Of a stretch of DNA of 31,189 nt, positions 6,844-12,794 are shown in pieces. The stretch's first letter is position 1; the number at the start of each line of letters is the position of its first letter. Under the pieces are notes generated by a model. That model saw nothing but the letters and a program-made list of their open reading frames with translations. It was not told the origin of the DNA and did not search any database. Made by a program: the position numbers and the translations under genes. Source of the stretch: a virus. The DNA lies in IMG/VR virus record IMGVR_UViG_3300043219_000052, positions 1 through 31,189 of that record. The stretch is one strand, 5' to 3'.

Positions 6844-7815
6844 ATGGGTAGAGCATTAGGCGCTCCGATACCAACAGGTTTTATCGATAACTTCGATAAC
6901 ACACTGTACCATCTGCTTCAGCAGAAGGACTCAAAGTTTCAACAGGCGGTTGACATCAAACCTATTACAAACGCAGAGGACAAAGCGTTCGATGCGATAG
7001 GCAAACTGGCGTTAGTCGAGAAAACAGAACGTAACCCCAAGACTCCGATTACAGATACCACGCACGAAAGGCGTTGGGTTAATACGACCCCATTCCATCA
7101 AGGTGTACTGATCGACAGAGACGATGACCTTAACAGGATTATCGAACCTACGTCTGACATTATGACCGAGTTGGTCAATGCAGTAAACCGCAAAAAGGAT
7201 GACATAATCCTTGCCTCTATTGATGCCGATGTAGTTCAAGGTAGAACGTCAAAGACTGGTGCTGTAATATCATGGGCATCTCAGGACGGTAACGTGCAGT
7301 ACACCGGTAGAAACACAGGACGTACTATTATTTACAACAGCGCAGTCGGTAATGCAAATGCCGCTGATACAGGCTTGACAGTCGAAAAGGCTGAACTTGT
7401 TCGTGAGTATTTCGCAAACAACGATGCTGACGAAAGTACGCCTATCTGGGGTGCTATCAGTCCTCGTCAAGCAACCAACCTATTCGGTCAGGAAGAGTAT
7501 GTCAACAACGATTACAGTAATGGCAAACCTCTTACCACCGGCCGCATCATTATGGGATGGCATGGTATTAACTGGATTGTATCGACCAAGATCGTTGCTG
7601 GAACTAATAACGACACGGCCTCTAGTTCGGTTGATGTAGTTCGTTGTCCGTTCTGGTTGCAAAGTGGTTTGATTCTTGGTGTTCAGGATATGATCTCTAC
7701 GGAGATTAGTATCCGGTCAGACCTGTCATACTCTAAGCAGATTTATGTTCACATGAATATGGGTGGCATGAGACGTGACGAAGATCGAGTTGTATACGTA
7801 GAAACGATAGAGTAA
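6844..7815 (+). CDS. major capsid protein
   Basis: This protein forms the icosahedral shell. At 323 aa, starting MGRALGAPIPTGFIDNFDN, it has the early RRWVNTTPFHQGVLIDRDDDLNRI segment and the late VVRCPFWLQSGLILGVQDM plus SYSKQIYVHMNMGGMRRDEDRV end. These are typical of the podoviral capsid family that follows a separate scaffold gene; an HK97-type fold is expected from the family. AAGGA seven bases before the ATG with a TATTATG context predicts strong expression. It stands alone between two structured gaps. Confidence 0.88.
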   Translation: MGRALGAPIPTGFIDNFDNTLYHLLQQKDSKFQQAVDIKPITNAEDKAFDAIGKLALVEKTERNPKTPITDTTHERRWVNTTPFHQGVLIDRDDDLNRIIEPTSDIMTELVNAVNRKKDDIILASIDADVVQGRTSKTGAVISWASQDGNVQYTGRNTGRTIIYNSAVGNANAADTGLTVEKAELVREYFANNDADESTPIWGAISPRQATNLFGQEEYVNNDYSNGKPLTTGRIIMGWHGINWIVSTKIVAGTNNDTASSSVDVVRCPFWLQSGLILGVQDMISTEISIRSDLSYSKQIYVHMNMGGMRRDEDRVVYVETIE

Positions 7816-7876
7816 ATACTAACAGGGCGGCGGTTAATTAGTATGCCGGTTAAGCCCTAAATTTTAAGGAACTATT
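7816..7876 (+). promoter_or_regulatory. hairpin-bearing gap after the capsid gene
   Basis: Two overlapping pairings are possible: ATACTAA (7816-7822) with TTAGTAT (7838-7844), or AGGGC (7824-7828) with GCCCT (7854-7858). They exclude one another. Only a short T run follows, so it is a poor intrinsic terminator; a 3'-end stabiliser or partial attenuator is more likely. AAGGA before ATG 7877 follows. Confidence 0.3.
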
Positions 7877-8671
7877 ATGAGTTATTCAAATTACAATCAC
7901 GAACATAGAAGGTCTATCAATTGTGAGCCTTCTCAAATTACAGCCGATTCCAACCTCTGGACACCAACAGTCGATCAGAAGGCCATGCTTGGCATGATCT
8001 ATGAGACTGACCAAGGCGACAGATACAAATACTGCAAGAACAACACAACCGCACTTGCAAAGGCATTGCTAGTGGCAGCCGAGGCAAATGACTCAGCTCA
8101 GTTGGCTAAGATCCAGACCAACGCCGGTGCGTCAGCAGGAGATACCTCATTTACAGTTGAAGTTGCAACTGGGAGCGGTATCGTAGACGACGAACTTATT
8201 GATGGATATATACTCATCAATGACGGTGGCGATGCTATGGGCGACCTTTACATAGTCAAGTCAAATAAGTATACAACTACTGATACGTTTATGCGTGTTG
8301 AGATTGCAGATGCGGGAGGTTTGCGTAATGCAATCCTCGTAACAGACGATGTAACCATCATCAAGAACCAGTGCAACGGCGTTATTGTTAAGCCACAGGC
8401 TTTGACTTCGCCGGTACTTGGAGCAACGACCACAATTATCCCTGCGAGTTACTACTTCTGGGCTAAGGTCAAAGGTGTTGCGGCAGTTCTTGTTGATAAT
8501 GGCGACACGCTTGTTGTAGGCGAACCTGCTGGTCATCCGGGAACATCTGGCGTTGATGGCACAATAGGTGTCGTAGCTAACGATGGAACCGACCCGGTAT
8601 ATGGTACGGTTATATACATCTCGGCTGCCGACGAAGCTGCGTTAATTAACCTTCAGATAACTGGAATGTAG
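7877..8671 (+). CDS. putative head decoration / structural protein, 264 aa
   Basis: It lies directly after the major capsid gene with a strong AAGGA site and a TATTATG start. Residues 1-70 (MSYSNYNHEHRRSINCEPS and following, with KAMLGMIYETDQGDRYKYCK) form a conserved-looking N-terminal part. The rest is beta-rich with Gly/Asp/Thr turns (SAGDTSFTVEVATGSGIVDDEL, DGYILINDGGDAMGDLY) and no membrane helix. Similar proteins accompany this capsid type in environmental phages. A decoration or cement role is inferred from position only. Confidence 0.65.
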   Translation: MSYSNYNHEHRRSINCEPSQITADSNLWTPTVDQKAMLGMIYETDQGDRYKYCKNNTTALAKALLVAAEANDSAQLAKIQTNAGASAGDTSFTVEVATGSGIVDDELIDGYILINDGGDAMGDLYIVKSNKYTTTDTFMRVEIADAGGLRNAILVTDDVTIIKNQCNGVIVKPQALTSPVLGATTTIIPASYYFWAKVKGVAAVLVDNGDTLVVGEPAGHPGTSGVDGTIGVVANDGTDPVYGTVIYISAADEAALINLQITGM

Positions 8672-8686
8672 AAAGGAAGTGCTATT

Positions 8687-9250
8687 ATGACTAAAATTGC
8701 TTCTGACACTAATAACCAGGGTGCATTTACCGGAGATAGAGACGGTACGGCACAAGATGATAATATTAAAGCAGCACTTGATATTATTGTTGACAATCAA
8801 AATGGCGCCGGAGACCTCCTTGTAGGGCAGGTTTATTCTCTGTCTAAAGAAGCCGTATGTACTGGCGCTACCGACGACCTGTTCACGGTCGCTGGCGGTG
8901 AGATTGAGATTATCTCGTTCTTCGGGCAGGTAACTACGATCATAGCTGGCACACCCGGTAACGTGAGTATAAATGTAAACGCTACCGAAGGTGCTACGCA
9001 TGACTTAGATTTCACTGCGGTCGTGGCTCTTGCTGATAACTTGTTTGGTGACGTCATTAAGTTTGACGCACTAAGTGGCGGCGAAAACACAGCCGAAGCT
9101 ACAGTCAATACTGGAGCTGGTATTCCTTTGAGTTGGTTCTGTCCCGCAGGTGTTATTGAGCAAACACTCTCAAGCACAGGCACTGGTAATGTAACATGGT
9201 TCATGAGCTTCAGACCTCTTGTAGCCGGTGTTACAGTAGTAGTTAGTTAA
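8687..9250 (+). CDS. putative virion structural protein, 187 aa
   Basis: An AAGGA site and a CTATTATG start match the neighbouring capsid genes, so expression is probably similar. The protein is beta-rich and low in Lys, with repeated short strands (EIEIISFFGQVTTIIAG, NVSINVNATEGATHDLDF) and a hydrophobic end (VAGVTVVVS). There are no enzymatic motifs. Size and composition fit a head-fibre, decoration or neck protein. It ends just before a GC-rich hairpin (9258-9279). Confidence 0.65.
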   Translation: MTKIASDTNNQGAFTGDRDGTAQDDNIKAALDIIVDNQNGAGDLLVGQVYSLSKEAVCTGATDDLFTVAGGEIEIISFFGQVTTIIAGTPGNVSINVNATEGATHDLDFTAVVALADNLFGDVIKFDALSGGENTAEATVNTGAGIPLSWFCPAGVIEQTLSSTGTGNVTWFMSFRPLVAGVTVVVS

Positions 9251-9257
9251 TTTTAAC

Positions 9258-9279
9258 GGGGCGGCGTAAAACCCGCCCC
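9258..9279 (+). terminator. GC-rich hairpin between structural genes
   Basis: GGGGCGG (9258-9264) pairs perfectly with CCGCCCC (9273-9279) over the 8-nt loop CGTAAAAC. The following bases (ATATCTTAAGG) lack a proper U tract, so it is at best a partial terminator. It may protect the 3' end of the abundant upstream message or tune expression between head and tail genes. Confidence 0.45.
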
Positions 9280-9298
9280 ATATCTTAAGGAATATATT

Positions 9299-9691
9299 AT
9301 GGCTGACGGCGACCAAACAATCGTTAAAACCAGCGATACAAGAGCAAAGGTGAATAACACACCAAAACAAGATGTGTGGGAATTGGTTGTTACGACTGTG
9401 TTTGATGCTGACGACACAACTATTGTGACGTTACCGATTCCGCTAAATGGGATATTGCGACACGTTACAGTGACGTTGCCGCTTACGACTACCACCGGAA
9501 CAACTTCGCAGATTCTCATAAAAGATAATGGAGATAACACGGTCTTTGATACAGGCGAAATAGCAGAAGAAGCTACGCATAATTTCGTAACTGATATTCC
9601 GCTATCTGGTACAATTGATGTTAGCTTAGAACCGTCTGCTGCATCTGGCGATGCTGTAACGACAAGTACGATTACTTTACGAGGCATCTAA
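9299..9691 (+). CDS. putative structural protein, 130 aa
   Basis: AAGGA seven bases before a TATTATG start places it with the strongly expressed virion genes. The sequence alternates Thr/Val/Ile strands (WELVVTTVFDADDTTIVTLPIP, RHVTVTLPLTTTTGTTSQI) and looks like a single small beta-sandwich. Its last base is shared with the start of the LamG-like gene (TAATG), suggesting that the two work as partners. The exact role is unknown. Confidence 0.65.
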   Translation: MADGDQTIVKTSDTRAKVNNTPKQDVWELVVTTVFDADDTTIVTLPIPLNGILRHVTVTLPLTTTTGTTSQILIKDNGDNTVFDTGEIAEEATHNFVTDIPLSGTIDVSLEPSAASGDAVTTSTITLRGI

Positions 9692-10275
9692 TGAAAGAGA
9701 AATACAGACATCCTCAATTCAGTACAAAAGGGCTTGTGGCTTATTATAAGCTATGGGCTGGCTCATTTGATGGTACGAACGTATTCGACTATGCACAGAA
9801 CGGATTTGTAGGCGTACCAGCCAATCTTAACACGGAGGCCTACCCCGGCTTTGCGTTTAACGGAACTGACGACCAGATAGACTTTCCATCTGGCCCAACC
9901 AGTGTATCAACAATCGTGATATGGATTAAGGCAAATGGTGCAACATTAGAGGAACTTATAGACCTTAACCAGACTGATTATATGGAGATAAGCACAGGCG
10001 ATGTGACATCGGATGGATTTGCAGGCGGAACAGTCGTTATATATGTCGATGCAGTGGCAGGTACTGGAATAGATACTGACTGGCACATGGTGACACTTAC
10101 TGATACGGTAGGTAAAGATGCCAGTGCGGGATTTATGACATTAGGCGTTACAGTGTCAGGAGCAGCTCCACTCGACGGCAAGATCGGCGAGGTCATGCTA
10201 TTCGATAGAGTCTTATCCCCTGCCGAGGTAAAGAGTTTGTACGAGTTAAGCAAATGGAGGTATCCAAGTAACTAA
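9691..10275 (+). CDS. LamG / concanavalin-like jellyroll protein, 194 aa
   Basis: The pattern is typical of a laminin-G/concanavalin A-like domain: GLVAYYKLWAGSFDGTNVFDYAQNG near the start, FNGTDDQIDFP, a WIKANG strand, DTDWHMVTLT, and a terminal GKIGEVMLFDRVLSPAEVK helix hook. Such domains bind glycans and appear in phage fibres and head appendages. One domain fills the whole protein, so it is probably an accessory binding protein displayed on the particle. The start is coupled to the previous gene (TAATG). Confidence 0.75.
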   Translation: MKEKYRHPQFSTKGLVAYYKLWAGSFDGTNVFDYAQNGFVGVPANLNTEAYPGFAFNGTDDQIDFPSGPTSVSTIVIWIKANGATLEELIDLNQTDYMEISTGDVTSDGFAGGTVVIYVDAVAGTGIDTDWHMVTLTDTVGKDASAGFMTLGVTVSGAAPLDGKIGEVMLFDRVLSPAEVKSLYELSKWRYPSN

Positions 10276-10276
10276 T

Positions 10277-10546
10277 ATGGCTAATTCAAATACTTCAATC
10301 TGTAATCAGGCGTTAGGCGTAATAGGAGCAAATTCCATTGAGGACTTAGACACTGATACGTCAGTGCAGGCGATACAATGCAGACTTCATTTCGAGGCCG
10401 ATAGAGACGCCCTTATAAGGTCTCACTATTGGCGGTTTGCTTCAGGTAGGGCCGAACTAGTACAGGATACGACAGTCAGTTCATCCTGCCTAGTGACTTT
10501 ATGCGTTTCAAATCGCTATTCGTTGATAATCTATCGCCAAGCTTGA
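10277..10546 (+). CDS. tail adaptor (T7 gp11-like), N-terminal fragment
   Basis: In T7-like phages this protein forms the ring joining portal to tail. The N-terminus (SICNQALGVIGANSIEDLD, then FEADRDALIRSHYWRFASGRAEL) matches the family pattern of an early helix pair and a conserved R(D/A)(A/E)L..HxWxFA...RA.L. After RAEL (about 10459) the frame diverges into unrelated residues and stops at 10546. The family sequence resumes in another frame as GYDSQFILPSDFMRF. Roughly seven to nine residues expected between RAEL and GYD are missing, so a small deletion with a frame change is likeliest. The tail of this ORF is spurious. Confidence 0.6.
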   Translation: MANSNTSICNQALGVIGANSIEDLDTDTSVQAIQCRLHFEADRDALIRSHYWRFASGRAELVQDTTVSSSCLVTLCVSNRYSLIIYRQA

Positions 10547-10881
10547 CTACTCGTATTACGATTGCTATTGAAGGTCAAAGGCTTCTTACTAACGAAACAG
10601 CAATAAATATGAGGTATATCAAAGAGGTCACAGACCCGACAGAGTTTGACCCATTGTTCGTTAAACTTCTTGTATACACCTTAGCTGATGACCTTATAGG
10701 TCCATTGGCAGGTGGAGACAAAGGAATTCAAAAGAAGATAGACGGCAAGATGAATAAGTTAATGCCACAAGTAAGAGCTTTGGATAGACAAGAGACGAAC
10801 AACATTGGCAGAGATGCTCATATTCCGTGGACAGAAGTAAGGGTCAGCGGTGGGGCATCATGGAGGCAAGATCGTGTCTAA
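10501..10881 (+). CDS. tail adaptor (T7 gp11-like), C-terminal fragment
   Basis: This is the remainder of the adaptor: IAIEGQRLLTNETAINMRYI, then VTDPTEFDPLFVKLLVYTLADDL, followed by a long helix. That is the usual C-terminal half of gp11-type adaptors. The reading frame is open back to 10450, and homology begins at about 10465 (GYDSQF), before the first ATG (10501). The ATG is therefore probably an internal Met, not a start; it has no ribosome binding site. No slippery heptamer is visible, so a programmed shift is unlikely. An adaptor is essential for tailed particles, so an assembly or sequencing error, or a defective genome, must be considered. Confidence 0.6.
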   Translation: MRFKSLFVDNLSPSLTTRITIAIEGQRLLTNETAINMRYIKEVTDPTEFDPLFVKLLVYTLADDLIGPLAGGDKGIQKKIDGKMNKLMPQVRALDRQETNNIGRDAHIPWTEVRVSGGASWRQDRV

Positions 10882-11284
10882 TGAAATCTATATGACATAC
10901 GATGAAGGCAATACGCTATACGCTTTAATATGGCGTAAGACTGACGACAAGGTGTGGAACAATACCGATTCGCAGTTTGATACATATACTGATGTAGACA
11001 TAGATAAGTACGACCTGCTGCTAATCAATCAGGCTGACAGTGATTACTACTCTGTAGATTTTCCATCTGCGATCACGACAGAGGGCATTTACCGTGTTCA
11101 GGTAATGCTTCAACCGGGTTCAATAGATGCTGATGCTGACTTTGGAATTGCACAGGGCGAGATAAACTGGAACGGCGAAAGTGAAGACACATTGATTTCG
11201 CTATCTATTCAGATGGATATACTGTCTGCGCAGGGCAGTAGAGTATTGAATAAATATCCAACAAGGAGTCAACCAGATGTCTAA
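10874..11284 (+). CDS. tail-associated structural protein, 136 aa (GTG start)
   Basis: A GTG at 10874 with GGAGG at 10862-10866, seven bases away, is a better start than the ATG at 10850 in the same frame. It overlaps the adaptor stop by 8 nt. The sequence (MTYDEGNTLYALIWRKTDDKVWN, DIDKYDLLLINQADSDYYSVDFP, GIYRVQVMLQPGSIDADADFGIAQGEINWNG) follows a pattern seen in many phage tail or baseplate accessory proteins: G-x-TLYALI(R/W)RK-x-D-x-KVW, a YSVDFP-type motif, and a final WNG. It is probably a small beta-rich virion protein. Its precise position in the tail is unknown. Confidence 0.65.
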   Translation: MSNEIYMTYDEGNTLYALIWRKTDDKVWNNTDSQFDTYTDVDIDKYDLLLINQADSDYYSVDFPSAITTEGIYRVQVMLQPGSIDADADFGIAQGEINWNGESEDTLISLSIQMDILSAQGSRVLNKYPTRSQPDV

Positions 11285-11453
11285 TAATGGAATAATACGT
11301 TTTAATGGCGGCGAGGCTACACCACTGATAGATGTTAGAGTTGACATTGAGAAGTACGATGGGCTTTGCAGGAAGATGGAAAACTTCTTTCCTAGGATAT
11401 ACGGCCCAGCAGAACGTAGAACTGGAACAAGATTCATAAAGGAAGCAAAATGA
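11277..11453 (+). CDS. tail stator/hub protein, N-terminal fragment (58 aa)
   Basis: The sequence (IIRFNGGEATPLIDVRVD, KYDGLCRKMENFFPRIYGPAERRTGTRFI) is the hallmark N-terminus of the podoviral tail tubular B/stator-like family: F-x-GGE-x-(S/T)P-x-x-x-x-RVD-x-x-(K/R)Y, then C(R)x-x-EN, then GPA-x-RR-x-GTRF. That family is normally one protein of about 650-850 aa. Here it stops after KEAK. The expected next segment (TVRMMPFVFSSSIAYPVEFG) is found from 13809, in the same codon phase, as the interior of the 1133-aa ORF. About 2.36 kb separates the two. A good AAGGAG lies upstream, and the stop overlaps the next ATG. Confidence 0.75.
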   Translation: MSNNGIIRFNGGEATPLIDVRVDIEKYDGLCRKMENFFPRIYGPAERRTGTRFIKEAK

Positions 11454-11602
11454 AGATAAGAATTGGTGACAAACTAGTAGAGGCCGATGCCTCTGGAAAA
11501 ATTAAAGCAACAGTAGAAGAGATACCGAACCAAAGTGGCGGTACTGATGTTGTTGTTCATATCCCCTGCCTGACAATACAGGCAAAGAAAGTAGAGGTAT
11601 AA
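11450..11602 (+). CDS. hypothetical 50-aa protein
   Basis: It starts in an ATGA overlap with the stop of the stator fragment. The product (MKIRIGDKLVEADASGKIKA and onwards, ending TIQAKKVEV) looks like a tiny beta-sheet protein with one Cys. It is the first gene of the segment that separates the two stator pieces. Such tiny proteins occur among tail genes of other phages, but I do not recognise a named family. Confidence 0.6.
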   Translation: MKIRIGDKLVEADASGKIKATVEEIPNQSGGTDVVVHIPCLTIQAKKVEV

Positions 11603-11655
11603 CATGGCTTACTTTAAAGGTAAGTCTCCTAATTCCTATTTCTAAGTACAAGGAA

Positions 11656-11871
11656 ATGCAAAAAAAACAAGGCGGTGTTTGTGCAATATGCGAAAAAAAA
11701 GAAACACGAAAATATAAAGGCAAAATTATAAGATTGTCGATTGATCATAATCATAAAACAGGTGAAATTCGTGGATTGTTGTGTCACGGTTGCAATGTTG
11801 GAATTGGACACTTCAGTGACAGTATAGAATTTCTATTAAAAGCAATAAACTATTTAAGAGCAAAGGAGTAG
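11656..11871 (+). CDS. HNH endonuclease, recombination endonuclease VII-like, 71 aa
   Basis: Zinc ligands are at Cys9/Cys12 (GGVCAICEKK) and Cys43/Cys46 (LLCHGCN). The catalytic signature is LSIDHNHKTGEIRGLLC followed by NVGIGHF, with Asp30-His31, Asn47 and His52. This is the pattern of endonuclease VII-type HNH proteins, which nick DNA and in phages often act as free-standing homing enzymes. AAGG lies too close to the ATG for ideal initiation, and the frame is open upstream (YKEMQKKQGG fits the family), so the N-terminus may be truncated or frameshifted. A 13-codon ORF with GAGG (11604-11645) precedes it in another frame. The region is A-rich, with two A8 runs, unlike its neighbours, consistent with foreign origin. 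Confidence 0.78.
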   Translation: MQKKQGGVCAICEKKETRKYKGKIIRLSIDHNHKTGEIRGLLCHGCNVGIGHFSDSIEFLLKAINYLRAKE

Positions 11872-11874
11872 ATA

Positions 11875-12276
11875 ATGGCCTCAGGCATCTACAATCGTTT
11901 CAAGGCGAATTTAATGAACAAAGTAGTGGATTTAGAAGCAGACACTATCAAAATCTCACTGTACGACAATAGTCATAGCTTCACTGCGACAGACACTGAC
12001 TATACCACCAGTAACGAACTGGCTACTACTGGCGGTTATACGCAAGGTGGCAATACGTTGGCGAACTCAGCGGTAACAGAAGCGGCTACTACTAAGTGGG
12101 ACGCTGATGACACTGAGTGGACTACAGCAACGTTTACTGCGTACCATGCAGTAATTTGGGACTCAACCGCTGGTAATGATCTAATAGCTTCCATTGATTT
12201 TGGTGGTGCAAAGACTGTTGCGGCTGGCACGTTTGCTATCCAGTTCGATTCGTCTGGAATTATAACCCTAGCATAA
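11875..12276 (+). CDS. putative virion structural protein, 133 aa
   Basis: The N-terminal pattern (MASGIYNRFKANLMNKVVDL, DTIKISLYDNSHSFTATDTDY) resembles a widespread small phage structural protein: short helix, then D-x-IK(V/I)(A/S)L(Y/V)D and Thr/Asp-rich strands, ending in an FDSSGIITLA-type strand. The AAGGAG before ATG is strong. It lies within the cassette between the endonuclease and the next virion gene. It is probably a particle-surface or tail accessory protein; no catalytic residues are seen. Confidence 0.65.
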   Translation: MASGIYNRFKANLMNKVVDLEADTIKISLYDNSHSFTATDTDYTTSNELATTGGYTQGGNTLANSAVTEAATTKWDADDTEWTTATFTAYHAVIWDSTAGNDLIASIDFGGAKTVAAGTFAIQFDSSGIITLA

Positions 12277-12286
12277 GGAGTCTATT

Positions 12287-12778
12287 ATGGCTACTAAACC
12301 AACTCCCGGTGCATCTGATGGTACGTATGGAACAGAGATGAATGCGTTTCTTGATATATCGCTTGATGTTAATGGGTTTGTAATAAACGAAGCATTGCAG
12401 ACTACGTCTGCTGCTCCAGTCGCAGACGCAGCCTTGGCTAATAAGAAATATGTTGATGACAGAGTAATAGCTGATGTGGCCTTTATATGTAAGGCTTTTG
12501 GTAATATTACCCATCCAAACACAGTTTCAGGAGGTAGCCAAAATATATCAGGAGTAGTAGATACGGCTACGGATGGCGAGTATATTATTAGCTGGGATAC
12601 CAATTTTGCTTCTGCTGATTATGTAATTGGAGTAACTCCAATAGACAGTAATGCAAGAATTTTCAGGATAACAGCTAAAGCGGCTGGAAGTGTTACACTC
12701 CAATTTTCAACCGCCGGAACTACGCCTACGGATGTGGACGTTGATGCTTTTGACATAACAGCATTCGGATCACAATAG
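12287..12778 (+). CDS. tail-fibre-like small structural protein, 163 aa
   Basis: It starts MATKPTPGASDGTYGTEMNAFLD. The motif APVADAALANKKYVDDRV (about residues 43-60) is typical of phage tail fibre or collar proteins before a short coiled coil. The C-terminal 100 residues form a beta domain (VDTATDGEYIISWDTNFASADYV, then NARIFRITAK) that could be a tip or receptor-binding head. AAGGA with a TATTATG start matches the capsid-region genes, suggesting strong late expression. A small trimeric appendage is likely, but inferred. Confidence 0.7.
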   Translation: MATKPTPGASDGTYGTEMNAFLDISLDVNGFVINEALQTTSAAPVADAALANKKYVDDRVIADVAFICKAFGNITHPNTVSGGSQNISGVVDTATDGEYIISWDTNFASADYVIGVTPIDSNARIFRITAKAAGSVTLQFSTAGTTPTDVDVDAFDITAFGSQ

Positions 12779-12794
12779 GAGCATGTTGATATAA

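Noticed and set aside
9253-9687. Minus-strand ORF of 144 codons
   Set aside because: A mirror of a Thr/Val-rich plus-strand structural gene that has a strong ribosome binding site; no site on the minus strand.
10450-10546. Programmed -1 frameshift in the tail adaptor
   Set aside because: No slippery heptamer or downstream structure is visible, and conserved residues are missing at the junction, so a deletion fits better.
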